The notes under the pieces were generated by a model. The model was given only the letters and a program-made list of their open reading frames with translations, was not told the DNA's origin and did no database searches. A DNA stretch of 42,688 bases from Burkholderiaceae bacterium (GTDB lineage: Bacteria > Pseudomonadota > Gammaproteobacteria > Burkholderiales > Burkholderiaceae_E), in the NCBI GenBank assembly GCA_023384005.1, contig JAHDXY010000008.1:1-42688 (forward strand), in the 5' to 3' direction. Shown here piece by piece: positions 11,236 through 21,956 of the stretch. The position numbers were made by a program, and so were the translations under genes. Positions within the stretch are counted from its first letter, which is position 1, and every line of letters starts with the position of its first letter.

Positions 11236-11823
11236 TCAGGCGGGCTGCGCGCTGGCCACGATGCCGCGCAGGTAGATTCGCTTCACGTGCTCGATCAGCG
11301 CGTCACAACCGACCGGGCCTTTCGGGTCGTACCAGTTGTTCAGGCCGTTGACGATCGACAGCAGCGAGAACGCCGCGACGCTCGGATCGAGACGCGCGAG
11401 TTCGCCGCTGTCCATCCCGCGCGCGAGCACGCCGCGCAGCGCGTCGAGGTAGCGCCGCTCGAGGCGGACGATCTTACTGCGACGAGGCGCCGACAGGCGC
11501 GTCATCTCGAGGTTCAATACGGTGAGCCGCTCGGGATGCGCGTGGAAGAACCTGACGTGGGCCTCGATGACGGCCGATAACTGCCGTTGCGGATTGGCGT
11601 CTCCGGCGACGGCCTGCTCGACGTCGTCGAGGATGGCGGCGACGGATTCGGCGCAAATCGCTTCGAGCAGGTCCTCCTTGCCGCGCACGTGGTAGTAGAG
11701 GCCGGCCTTGGTGAAACCCGCTGCCGCGGCCAGCTCGTTCACGCTGGTCGCGGCGTAACCCTTGCGCGAGAAAAGCCGTGCGGCGGCGTCGAGCATCTGC
11801 TCCCTTCTCGGGTCGCGCGCCAT
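11236..11823 (-). CDS. TetR/AcrR family transcriptional regulator
   Basis: MARDPRREQMLDAAARLFSRKGYAATSVNELAAAAGFTKAGLYYHVRGKEDLLEAI HTH; start at 11823 internal to the listed 359-aa ORF. Confidence 0.92.
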   Translation of the reverse strand: MARDPRREQMLDAAARLFSRKGYAATSVNELAAAAGFTKAGLYYHVRGKEDLLEAICAESVAAILDDVEQAVAGDANPQRQLSAVIEAHVRFFHAHPERLTVLNLEMTRLSAPRRSKIVRLERRYLDALRGVLARGMDSGELARLDPSVAAFSLLSIVNGLNNWYDPKGPVGCDALIEHVKRIYLRGIVASAQPA

Positions 11824-11844
11824 CTCGTCGACCTCTTCAAAGTT

Positions 11845-11856
11845 GACCGATCGGTC
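11845..11856. promoter_or_regulatory. Candidate TetR operator, perfect 12-bp palindrome GACCGATCGGTC
   Basis: GACCGATCGGTC located 21 bp upstream of the TetR start codon. Confidence 0.65.
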
Positions 11857-11898
11857 TACTAATCTAGGCGATCGTCCAAGCGCTGTCAACCGGCGCGC

Positions 11899-11948
11899 GC
11901 GACACCGGCGCGCTGCGACCGACGCGTTGCGACACCGGCGCGTTGCGA
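11899..11948. repeat. Short tandem/direct repeat (GCGACACCGGCGCG[C/T]TGCGA, two copies 30 bp apart with a related partial unit between)
   Basis: Copies at 11899-11918 and 11929-11948 differ at one base; middle unit CCGACGCGTTGCGA. Confidence 0.7.
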
Positions 11949-13484
<1,536 letters not shown>

Positions 13485-13513
13485 CGCAGGTCGTCCCGAA
13501 GCCGCGGGTCCCG

Positions 13514-15499
13514 CTACCAGCCCGGCGGACGCGAGACGGTGATGTGCGGGGCGACCTCCTCTTCGGTCGGCACCCAGTCGGGAACGATCAGCTTGCCGAG
13601 CGGATGCACCTGGTGCGCGCCGGTGCCTTCGGGAAACCCCTTCTTCGACAGCCTGGCGCGCAGCTTCTTGGTCGCCTCGTGGTCGATCCGGTAGTCGCAG
13701 GCCTCGGCATCGACGACGTCGATCACGACCCCGTAGTAGTCGCGCGCCGCCTCGGCGCTCAACCACTCGTCCATGACGTCGACCCGCACCAGTTCGGGCT
13801 CGCGTTCGAGCGGATTGCCGAATCCTCCCCCCCCGGCGGACGAGTAGAAGATGCGGTCGCCCGCCTTCAGTTCGATGCCGGTCGCGTACATCCCGGCGTT
13901 GAGCTCGCGCTTCGTGCCCTTGTTGATGATCAGCATCGAGCCGCCGCCGTTCAGCCCACCCGCGAAGCCGAAGGGCGTGAACTTCTCGCGATCGCCGTGG
14001 ATCGTCATCGTGACGTCTGTGAGCACGGTCATCTCGCGCACGAGCCCGAAGCCGCCGCGGCGCAGGCCGTGCCCGCAGCTGTCCATGCGCGCCTCGTAGG
14101 CGTTGAACACCACCGGGAACCAGCGCTCCTCGAGCTCCTGCGGGATCGTTCGCGCGTTGCAAAAGCGCATGAAGATCAGCGACTTGCCGTCCTTGAATGT
14201 CCGCGCGTTCTCGCCGCCGACCGCGTAGGTGTACTGAACGAAGGGCTTCTTGGTGCGCGGATTGAAGCCGCCCATGCAAAGGTTGGTCAGGCTGACCGAC
14301 GCGGGGTAGACGCGCCACGGCTGCACCTTGCCCATCGGCCCTGCCAGGCAGGCGATCGTGACCGCTTCGACCTTGTCGAATGCGCCCGAGCAGTAGCCGG
14401 TGGTCGGCGTCGGAAACTCGACGTGCACGCAGGTGCCCGGCTTGGACTTGACCTCGAGGTTGCGGATGATTCCGTGGTTGAGCGGAAACAGCTGCGGAAA
14501 GCAGATCATGAAACCGAGATAGTTCCCGCCGATCAGAACCGCGCGGCTGCCGCCCCAGGACGCCCGCGGTTGCGGGTCCGAGTCGGTCCAGTCGAACGAC
14601 AGGCTCGTGCCCTTCTTCGTCAGCTTGCAGTGCACGCGAATCGGAGGCTTTCCTTCCGCCATCACGTCCTGGTCGCCGAAGTCCTCGAACTCCCACTCGC
14701 CATCGGGCAACTCGGCGAGTTCGGCCAGCATCAGGCGCTCGCTGTAGTTGAACTGCTCCTCGAAGGCCAGTGCCAGCGTCTTCCTGCCGTATCGCTGGCA
14801 CAGCTCCTTCACCCGGCGATCGATCAGTCGCGAGGCCTCGAACTGCGCGCGCAGATCGGCGCGGCGCTCGACCGCGCCACGGATATTGATCTCGATCAGG
14901 CTGAACAGTTCCTCGTTCAGCTCGTCGTTCACGAACAGCCGGATCGGCGGGATGCGGATGCCCTCGGCGTAGCACGAGGTGGCCTCGGGGTTGAACGTCC
15001 CGGGCATCGGCCCGCCCATGTCGGCCCAATGGATCACCGTGCAGGCGAACGCGACGATCTCCGCGCCGAAGAAGATCGGGCGGATCATGCGCACGTCGTT
15101 GACGTGGCTCCCGGTGCGATACGGGTCGCTGAACAGATAGGTATCCCCGGGACGCATCGTGTCCATCGGGATGTCCTTCATCAGCTCCTGCACCGACGGC
15201 TCGAACGACGCGTAGTGCGCGGCCGCGTCGGTGTGGCCGTGCGCGACGAGCCGACCGTCGGGCGTGAGCAGGGCGTTGGAACGATCGCGTCCCATGCCGA
15301 TCACCGGATGGTAGGCGATTCGTTCGATCGTGTTCGAGGCCTCGTAGCAGGCGGCGACGAACGCGTTGCGCATCACCTCGAAGGTGATCAGGTCGAGCTT
15401 CATTCCGGCGGCGTGGCCCTTGCCCTTCGTGCCCTTGCCTTTCACGCTCGTGCCCTTGCCTTTCGCACCCTTGATCCCGGCTCTTTTCGTGCTTGCCAT
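13514..15499 (-). CDS. Hydantoinase B/oxoprolinase family protein (HyuB; acetone/acetophenone carboxylase-related family)
   Basis: 661 aa; FEVMRNAFVAACYEASNTIERIAYHPVIGMGRDRSNALLTPDGRLVAHG, SDPYRTGSHVNDVRMIRPIF, CGHGLRRGGFGLVREMTVL, SSAGGGGFGNPLERE. Confidence 0.93.
   Translation of the reverse strand: MASTKRAGIKGAKGKGTSVKGKGTKGKGHAAGMKLDLITFEVMRNAFVAACYEASNTIERIAYHPVIGMGRDRSNALLTPDGRLVAHGHTDAAAHYASFEPSVQELMKDIPMDTMRPGDTYLFSDPYRTGSHVNDVRMIRPIFFGAEIVAFACTVIHWADMGGPMPGTFNPEATSCYAEGIRIPPIRLFVNDELNEELFSLIEINIRGAVERRADLRAQFEASRLIDRRVKELCQRYGRKTLALAFEEQFNYSERLMLAELAELPDGEWEFEDFGDQDVMAEGKPPIRVHCKLTKKGTSLSFDWTDSDPQPRASWGGSRAVLIGGNYLGFMICFPQLFPLNHGIIRNLEVKSKPGTCVHVEFPTPTTGYCSGAFDKVEAVTIACLAGPMGKVQPWRVYPASVSLTNLCMGGFNPRTKKPFVQYTYAVGGENARTFKDGKSLIFMRFCNARTIPQELEERWFPVVFNAYEARMDSCGHGLRRGGFGLVREMTVLTDVTMTIHGDREKFTPFGFAGGLNGGGSMLIINKGTKRELNAGMYATGIELKAGDRIFYSSAGGGGFGNPLEREPELVRVDVMDEWLSAEAARDYYGVVIDVVDAEACDYRIDHEATKKLRARLSKKGFPEGTGAHQVHPLGKLIVPDWVPTEEEVAPHITVSRPPGW
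15417..15485. repeat. Imperfect tandem repeat (unit like GTGCCCTTGCCTTTC) encoding the Lys/Gly-rich HyuB N-terminus
   Basis: CCCTTGCCCTTCGTGCCCTTGCCTTTCACGCTCGTGCCCTTGCCTTTCGCACCCTTG, encoding IKGAKGKGTSVKGKGTKGKGH on the minus strand. Confidence 0.7.
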
Positions 15500-15509
15500 G
15501 ATGCTCTCC

Positions 15510-17567
15510 TCAGCGGTCGACTTTGATGACCAGGTTGCCGTAGGCGTCGACCACGCAGCGTGTACGCGGCGGCATCACGGTGGTGGTGTCGGGCTGCTCG
15601 ATGATCGCAGGTCCCTTGAATCGCGCGCCAGGCGACAGCTTGCCGCGTTCGTAGATGTCGGTCAGCACGAAACCCGCGTCCTTGAACCACACCATGCGCC
15701 GGGGTTTGCGCGCGTCCTTGAGGGCGGACTTCGTGCGCAGCTCGTGCAGGTTCGGCTTCGGGATGTCGCCAAAGGCGATCACACGCAGGTTGACCACCTC
15801 GACCGGAGAGTACCCGGGCGGAAGCGTGTAGCCGTAGGCGCTTTGCATGTCGCGCGTGAAGCTCGCGGTGATTCCCTCGAGATCGCGGATCCGGCCCTTG
15901 GGCACGTCGACCGTGAAGAAGCGGCTTTGCGAGAAGTACTTGACGTCGGCCTTGCGTTCGATGCGGATCTTCGCGCGCGGCACGCCGTCGCGCCGAAGCA
16001 CGGCGACCGCGTTTGCGACCAGCTCGTCGAACTGGCGATTCAGCTCGCCGTAGTCCATTTCGTCGTCGGTCTTGTGGATGGCGCGGGTGAACTCGTGCTT
16101 CATGTCCACGCGCGTAGCGCCGAACGCCGACGCGTAACCGGGAAGGGGTGGAACGACGACGGTGGTCGAGCCGATCTCGCGCGCCAGGTCGCAGGCGTAC
16201 AACGCGCCGCCGCCGCCGTAGGGAACGATCGCGAAGTCGCGCGGATCCCAGCCGCGGCTCACGGTCTGGATGCGCATCGCCATCATCAGGTTGGCCAGTG
16301 CGACCAGGTACATGTTCGACGCGGCAGTGGCCGCGTCCCACCCGTAGCGGCTGCCGATCTTCGACTCGAGCGCCTTGTGCGAGAGCGTACCGTCGACCGT
16401 CATCTCCCCGCCCAGGAAGTACCCGGGGTCGATCCGCCCGAGGACGATCTGGCAGTCAGTGTTCGTTGCCTCCTGCCCCCCCTGTCCGTAGCAGGCCGGA
16501 CCGGGCACGGCTCCGGTGCTCTGCGGGCCAACGTTGAGGATTCCGCCCTTGTCGACCCAGCCGATCGATCCGCCGCCGGAACCGATGTAGACGGTGTCGA
16601 CCGAGGGCAGGCAGCAGGGCACGTTCCAGAGGATCTTCCACTCGTGCGTGATCGCGGGCTGGCCCTTGTAGATCATCGAAACGTTGTTGGTGGTTCCGCC
16701 GGTTTCGAAGGCGATCACGTTGTCGAAGCCGGCGAGGCCCCCGATGTACCCGGCCATGCCGACCGCGCCCGATACCGGCGACGAGTGGAAGGTCTTGGCC
16801 GGGAACTTCACCGCCTCGTCCATGCTGATCACCCCGCCGCCCGAGGTGGTGACGAGGATCGGGCCTTCGTAGTTCCAGTCCGTCTTCAGGCGCCGCGACA
16901 GCCCGCCGAGGTAGTTCTTCAGGATCGGGGAGATGTAGGCGTTGAGCACGGTCGTGCAGGTGCGCTCGAACTCGAGCATCTGCGGCAGCACTTCGTGCGA
17001 GAGCGTGACGTCGAGCTCGGGCACCTCCTCGCGCAGGATCTCGCGCGAGCGTTGCTCGTGCGCCGGGTTCATGAAGCTGTCGATGTAGACCACCGCGACC
17101 GATTCGATTCCGCGCTTGCGGCACTTGCGCGCCGCGGTGCGAACGTCTTCCTCGCTCATCGGCGTGAGCACTTCGCCGTAGGGGCTGACGCGTTCGCGCA
17201 CCGGCAGCACGTTGCGGCGCGGAACGATCAGCTCGGGCGGGTCCCAGTCCAGCTCGAAAGCCGAGATCCGCTCGGCGCGACCGCCACCGAGGACGTCGCG
17301 GAACCCCTCGGTGGTGATCAGCGCGGTCTTGACTCCCTTGCGCTCGAGGATTGCATTGGTCGAGACGGTCGCGCCGTGGCGAAACGACATCACCTCCTCG
17401 CCCGCGATGCCCGCGCGCCTGAGGCCGTCGATGACGCCGTCGAAGTAGGTCGGCGGCGTGGACGGCACCTTGCCCAGGCGCTGCTCGCCCGTTTCGAGAT
17501 TGATGCCGATCACGTCGGTGAACGTGCCGCCGATGTCGGTGCCTACGATCCAGTTTCGTTTCGTCAT
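15510..17567 (-). CDS. Hydantoinase A/oxoprolinase family protein (HyuA)
   Basis: 685 aa; VGTDIGGTFTDVIGINLETGE, RHGATVSTNAILERKGVKTALITTEGFRDVL, IGSGGGSIGWVDKGGILNVGPQSTGAVPGPACYGQGG. Confidence 0.94.
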   Translation of the reverse strand: MTKRNWIVGTDIGGTFTDVIGINLETGEQRLGKVPSTPPTYFDGVIDGLRRAGIAGEEVMSFRHGATVSTNAILERKGVKTALITTEGFRDVLGGGRAERISAFELDWDPPELIVPRRNVLPVRERVSPYGEVLTPMSEEDVRTAARKCRKRGIESVAVVYIDSFMNPAHEQRSREILREEVPELDVTLSHEVLPQMLEFERTCTTVLNAYISPILKNYLGGLSRRLKTDWNYEGPILVTTSGGGVISMDEAVKFPAKTFHSSPVSGAVGMAGYIGGLAGFDNVIAFETGGTTNNVSMIYKGQPAITHEWKILWNVPCCLPSVDTVYIGSGGGSIGWVDKGGILNVGPQSTGAVPGPACYGQGGQEATNTDCQIVLGRIDPGYFLGGEMTVDGTLSHKALESKIGSRYGWDAATAASNMYLVALANLMMAMRIQTVSRGWDPRDFAIVPYGGGGALYACDLAREIGSTTVVVPPLPGYASAFGATRVDMKHEFTRAIHKTDDEMDYGELNRQFDELVANAVAVLRRDGVPRAKIRIERKADVKYFSQSRFFTVDVPKGRIRDLEGITASFTRDMQSAYGYTLPPGYSPVEVVNLRVIAFGDIPKPNLHELRTKSALKDARKPRRMVWFKDAGFVLTDIYERGKLSPGARFKGPAIIEQPDTTTVMPPRTRCVVDAYGNLVIKVDR

Positions 17568-17609
17568 TTCCCCGTCCTTCCCGTGTCTCTCGCGCTCGTG
17601 CCCGAACCC

Positions 17610-18533
17610 TTACTTCTTCGGCGGCATGTAGTCGGCCGCGTTCTCCTTGGTGGCAAGGATGTGCTTGATGAATACCTGGTCCTTCGGGCGGTTGCCCTTG
17701 AGCCAGCCGTCCATCACGTCCATTCCCATGCGCCCCCAGACCATCGGGCTGAGCACGATCGTGAGGTCGATTTCTCCCTTGGTCACCGCGGCGAGCGCCG
17801 GAGGAATTCCGTTGAGGCCGGTGATCAGGATCGAGCTCTTCTTGCCCGCCGCCGCGACCGCCTGCGCCGCGCCCAGCGCGAGTTCGTCGTTGCCGGCGTA
17901 GATGACGCGCACGTCAGGGTGCGCCACCAGCAAGTCCTCGGCCTGCTTGAGCCCCTGCTCGCGCGTGAGCGCGACCTGGTGCTGGAAGACGATCGGCATG
18001 TCCTTGTGCTTGGCGATCTCGGACTTGAAGCCGGCGGCGAGATCCTCGAACACGTTCGCGCCGGCCGGGCCCGCGATCATTCCGACCTTTCCCTTGCCGC
18101 CGGCTGCGCCGGCTGCCCACCCGGCGATATCGCGGCCGATCTGAACCGAATCCATCGCGACGAACAGCGACTGGTATGGCGACTTGGCACCGCGCGCGAG
18201 CGAGATGATCGGGATCTTTGCCTTGTGCGCCGCCTCGTAGGCAGCACCGGTGGCTACCGCGTCGATTGGCGAGATCAGGATCCCGTCGACCTTTTGTGCG
18301 ACCAGATCCATCACGCCGTTGACCTGCCGGCTCACGTCCTCGTTAGCGGTGACGACGCGAACTTCCCAGCCGAGCTCCTTGGCGCGTGCCTCTACACCGG
18401 CCCGCATGACGATGTAAAACGGATTCGTATCGGAGGCGAGCGCAAGCCCGACGACCTTCTTCTGCGCATGAACAGGCGCCACGCCAAGCATCAGCGTGAG
18501 CGCGCCCGCAAGGACGACCGCAATTCGTTTCAT
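17610..18533 (-). CDS. CUT2-type sugar-like ABC transporter substrate-binding protein
   Basis: Signal peptide; KKVVGLALASDTNPFYIVMRAGVEARAKELGWEVRVVTANEDVSRQVNGVMDLVAQKVDGILISPIDAVA, i.e. the RbsB/peripla_BP_4 pattern. Confidence 0.93.
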   Translation of the reverse strand: MKRIAVVLAGALTLMLGVAPVHAQKKVVGLALASDTNPFYIVMRAGVEARAKELGWEVRVVTANEDVSRQVNGVMDLVAQKVDGILISPIDAVATGAAYEAAHKAKIPIISLARGAKSPYQSLFVAMDSVQIGRDIAGWAAGAAGGKGKVGMIAGPAGANVFEDLAAGFKSEIAKHKDMPIVFQHQVALTREQGLKQAEDLLVAHPDVRVIYAGNDELALGAAQAVAAAGKKSSILITGLNGIPPALAAVTKGEIDLTIVLSPMVWGRMGMDVMDGWLKGNRPKDQVFIKHILATKENAADYMPPKK

Positions 18534-18575
18534 GGCTCTCTCCTTCGTTTCCGGGATCGTTGGTTGGATCGCGAA

Positions 18576-18598
18576 CGGGCCTTCGTCGCAACGGCCCG
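18576..18598. promoter_or_regulatory. Intercistronic stem-loop between permease and substrate-binding protein genes
   Basis: CGGGCC-TTCGTCGCAAC-GGCCCG, 6-bp arms, 11-nt loop in the 122-bp gap. Confidence 0.35.
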
Positions 18599-18655
18599 CT
18601 TCACGCTGACTTCACTTCGCTACCCTCTTTCAGCTTCCTTCTCACTGCCGCCTGC

Positions 18656-19624
18656 TCATCGCCTTCGCGTCTTCAGCTGATCGGCGGCGGCCGCGGCGAT
18701 GATCACCAGGCCGATCGCGATGCGCTGCCAGTACGAATGCACGTTCAACAGGTTCAGGCTGTTGGCCAGAACCACCATGATGAACACGCCGATCATCGAT
18801 CTGTGCAGTTTTCCCTCGCCGCCGCGAAGCGACGCGCCCCCAAGGACGACCGCGGCGATCGCGGTCAGTTCGTAGAACTCCCCGGCGGTCGGCTGGCCCG
18901 ACTGCAGCCTCGCGGCGAGCATCACGCCGGCGACTCCGGCCAGCGTTCCGCACCACGTGTAGGCCGACGCGGTGACGCGTTCGACGTCGATTCCGGCGAG
19001 AAAGGCTGCCTCGCGGTTGCCGCCGGTGGCGAACACGCGTTTGCCATAGGCGGTCAGGTGCAGCAGCCACCAGAACACCGCGAACAGCACGACCGGAAGC
19101 CACACGAGCAGGTGAACGCCAAGCAGCCTGCCGCGGCCGAACTCGATGAACGCGTCCGGCAAGCCCGAGTCGCCGACGATCGGCCGGCCGTCGGTGATCA
19201 GCAGCACGATGCCGCGCACGACCACCATCGTGCCCAGGGTCGTGATGAAAGGGTTGACCCGCAGCCTCGCGATGATCAGTCCGTTCACCCAGCCGACCAC
19301 GGCGCCGACGGCGATTCCCGCCGCCACGCCGAGGCTCCAGTGCGACTCCAGCATCACCCAGGCGGCAACCGTGCCGGAAAGCGCGACCGTGGAACCGACA
19401 GAGAGATCGAAACCGCCCGAGATCACGACGAAGGTCATCCCCATCGCGATCACCGCCATCACGCAGGCCTGAAGAAGGATGTTGTTCAGGTTGATCGGCG
19501 AGAGGAAACGGTCCGACAGCAAGGCCGTGACCACGCAAACCGTGACCAGCGCGAGCAGCGGAACCTGATCGCGCAATGCGCGCAGCACCGGATTGGACGC
19601 TTGCGTCGCGTGCCCCATCGTCAT
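18656..19624 (-). CDS. ABC transporter permease (RbsC-like)
   Basis: 322 aa; ACVMAVIAMGMTFVVISGGFDLSVGSTVALSG, VGWVNGLIIARLRVNPFITTLGTMVVVRGI, GTLAGVAGVMLAARLQSGQPTAGEFYELTAIAAVVLGGASLRGGEGK. Confidence 0.95.
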   Translation of the reverse strand: MTMGHATQASNPVLRALRDQVPLLALVTVCVVTALLSDRFLSPINLNNILLQACVMAVIAMGMTFVVISGGFDLSVGSTVALSGTVAAWVMLESHWSLGVAAGIAVGAVVGWVNGLIIARLRVNPFITTLGTMVVVRGIVLLITDGRPIVGDSGLPDAFIEFGRGRLLGVHLLVWLPVVLFAVFWWLLHLTAYGKRVFATGGNREAAFLAGIDVERVTASAYTWCGTLAGVAGVMLAARLQSGQPTAGEFYELTAIAAVVLGGASLRGGEGKLHRSMIGVFIMVVLANSLNLLNVHSYWQRIAIGLVIIAAAAADQLKTRRR

Positions 19625-21102
19625 CCCGCCAGTGCGGCGCGCAACGCGCCTTCGCTGTACTGCGGCGAACCACGCGTCAGGCGCGCGACGATCTCGCCCG
19701 AGCGCATCGCGACCACGGTGTCGCTCATGTGCATCACCTCGGCCATCGACGAGGAGGCGAACAGGATCGCGCCGCCGCCTTCGACGAAATCGCGCATCAG
19801 GTGGTGGATTCGCGCCTTGGCGCCGACGTCGATGCCCTGGGTCGGTTCGTCGAGCAGCAGCGTGTCGACGTGACCGACCAGCCAGCGCGCGAAGATGACT
19901 TTTTGCTGGTTGCCGCCCGAGAGCTGGTTCACCGGCAGCGACGGATCGCGCGGCCGGATGTCGAGCGACTCCATCATCTGCCCGACCAGCCGATCGATCT
20001 GCGCGACATCGAGCCCGAACGCGCTCGAGAGCTTTTCGAGGTTGGGAAGTGCGATGTTGTCGCGCACCGACAAGCCCATCACGAGCCCCAGGCGGCGCTC
20101 CTCCGGTACCAGGCCGACGCCGGCGGCGATCGCCTGCGCGGGGCGCGAAAACCTGTGCGCCTCACCGCGCAGCGTGACCGTGACCGGTGTTGTCGCGGCA
20201 CCGAACACCCGCCGCAGCACCGCGCTGGTTCCGCTACCCAGCAAGCCCGCCAGTCCGCTCAGCTCGCCGCGGCGAACGGCGATCCCGCCCGCTTCGGCGC
20301 CGGTGTCCAGGTGCACCGGTCCGAAGCTCGATTCGTGCGGGCGTCGAAGCTCGTCCAGGTCGCGGCCGGTCATCCAGCGGATCAGGTGCTCGGCCTCGAA
20401 CTCACCCCTGCGACAGGTGGCGACAACGCACCCGTCGCGCAGGACCGTGCAACGGTCGGCCAGCGCGACGACTTCGTCGAGGCGGTGCGAGACGTAGATG
20501 ATTCCGACCCCGCGCTTCTTCAGTGCGGCGATCACCGCGAACAGGCGCTCGGCCTCGCGCGTCTCGAGCGACGCGGTCGGCTCGTCGAGCACCAGCACTC
20601 GAGCCTCGTGCATCAGCGCGCGCGCGATCGCGACGAGCTGGCGTTCGGCGAAGGACATCGCGTCGACGCGCGTGTCGAGATCGCGGTGGAAGTCGAGTTG
20701 CGCCAGGAGCCCGGCGGCGCGCCGGCGCATCGCGCGCGCATCCAGCACCGGCAGCACGCCGATTAGGCGCTTTTGCGGCCACGCGCCAAGGGTCACGTTC
20801 TCGGCGACGCTGGCCGAAGGGACCAGCTGCATCTCCTGGGGGATGACCACGATCCCGGCTTCGCGCGCCTCGCGCGGTCCGCGAAAGCGCACCTCGCGGC
20901 CGTCGAGCCGGATGTCGCCGGCATCGCGCGCCGTGATTCCGCCGAGGATCCTGATCAGCGTCGACTTGCCGGCGCCGTTCTCGCCGACGAGCGAGTGCAC
21001 TTCCCCGGCGCCCAGAGCGAAGTCGACCGCGTCCAGCGCCTGCGTCGCCGCGAAACGCTTGCACAAGCCTTCGATGACGAGCAGGGGATCTCCCGCCGCC
21101 AC
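19621..21102 (-). CDS. ABC transporter ATP-binding protein (RbsA/MglA-like, two NBDs)
   Basis: 493 aa; GENGAGKSTLIRILGG, VLVLDEPTASLETREAERLF, LSGGNQQKVIFARWLVGHVDTLLLDEPTQGIDVGAKARIH. Confidence 0.95.
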   Translation of the reverse strand: MAAGDPLLVIEGLCKRFAATQALDAVDFALGAGEVHSLVGENGAGKSTLIRILGGITARDAGDIRLDGREVRFRGPREAREAGIVVIPQEMQLVPSASVAENVTLGAWPQKRLIGVLPVLDARAMRRRAAGLLAQLDFHRDLDTRVDAMSFAERQLVAIARALMHEARVLVLDEPTASLETREAERLFAVIAALKKRGVGIIYVSHRLDEVVALADRCTVLRDGCVVATCRRGEFEAEHLIRWMTGRDLDELRRPHESSFGPVHLDTGAEAGGIAVRRGELSGLAGLLGSGTSAVLRRVFGAATTPVTVTLRGEAHRFSRPAQAIAAGVGLVPEERRLGLVMGLSVRDNIALPNLEKLSSAFGLDVAQIDRLVGQMMESLDIRPRDPSLPVNQLSGGNQQKVIFARWLVGHVDTLLLDEPTQGIDVGAKARIHHLMRDFVEGGGAILFASSSMAEVMHMSDTVVAMRSGEIVARLTRGSPQYSEGALRAALAG

Positions 21103-21229
21103 GATGCTCTCCCAGTTCTGCGGCCCTCCCCGTGCTCTTCGACGGCGCGGGTAGCGACGTGATCGAGAACTCCGATCGGATCGACGCCCTTGTTGCGGGA
21201 TTGCCGCTGGCCTCCTTGTGCTCTATAAA

Positions 21230-21242
21230 TGAATTATATTCA
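21230..21242. promoter_or_regulatory. Candidate operator TGAAT-TAT-ATTCA in an AT-rich divergent promoter region
   Basis: Inverted repeat TGAAT/ATTCA with 3-nt spacer inside CTATAAATGAATTATATTCACTG, between the ABC transporter operon (starts 21102) and TetR (starts 21321). Confidence 0.6.
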
Positions 21243-21320
21243 CTGATTGCATCGAGCAGTCAACAGCCAAGAGCACAGCCAAGAGCAGGAATCGGCTCCC
21301 GGATCTCGGCGAGGTAGACG

Positions 21321-21917
21321 ATGGCGCAGGTAAAGAAGGCGCAAGTGCGCGAAGCGATCCTGCGCAGCGCCAACGAGCTCTTCACCGAGAAGGACTACGC
21401 CAGCACGACGCTGGCCGACATCGCGCGCCACGCGGGCGTCACGATGTCGAACATCTACAACTACTTCGACTCCAAACTCGGGATCCTGTTCGCCGTCTAC
21501 GAGCCCTGGCTCGACGCGCGCCTCGAACGGCTCGCCGCGGAAGCCGCGCTGTTCGCCACGCCCAGAGAGGGACTGCGGCACGTCGTCCTCGCGGTGCTGC
21601 GCGACATCCCGTCGGAGAACCGCAACTTCGCGCTCAACCTGCTGCAGGCGATAGCGACGCGACAGGCCGACGAGTCGTACTCGCGCAACCTGTTGCGCCG
21701 ATCCGAAGCCAGCGTGTCGGCGATCCTCGCCGCGATCCTCCCGCCCGAGCGGCGCGTGATTCTCGACGACGACCTGCTCTCGCACCTGCTGTTCATGGCC
21801 TTCGATGGCTTCGCGCTGAACTACCGGCTGGTCGGCCCGTCGCGCCGGGTCGAGCGCCTGGCCGAGCTGCTGTGCGACCTGATCCTGGCCGATTCCCACT
21901 CGCCGCGAGAAACGTAG
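21321..21917 (+). CDS. TetR/AcrR family transcriptional regulator
   Basis: 198 aa; KAQVREAILRSANELFTEKDYASTTLADIARHAGVTMSNIYNYFDSKLGILFAVY. Confidence 0.93.
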   Translation: MAQVKKAQVREAILRSANELFTEKDYASTTLADIARHAGVTMSNIYNYFDSKLGILFAVYEPWLDARLERLAAEAALFATPREGLRHVVLAVLRDIPSENRNFALNLLQAIATRQADESYSRNLLRRSEASVSAILAAILPPERRVILDDDLLSHLLFMAFDGFALNYRLVGPSRRVERLAELLCDLILADSHSPRET

Positions 21918-21956
21918 ATCTGACCGAAGGCGCCCGCCAGCGTCATCGACTATGCT

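Noticed and set aside
15366-18680. 1104-aa plus-strand ORF
   Set aside because: Entirely antisense to well-supported HyuA, HyuB and SBP genes; Arg/His/Asp-rich low-information translation typical of high-GC antisense frames.
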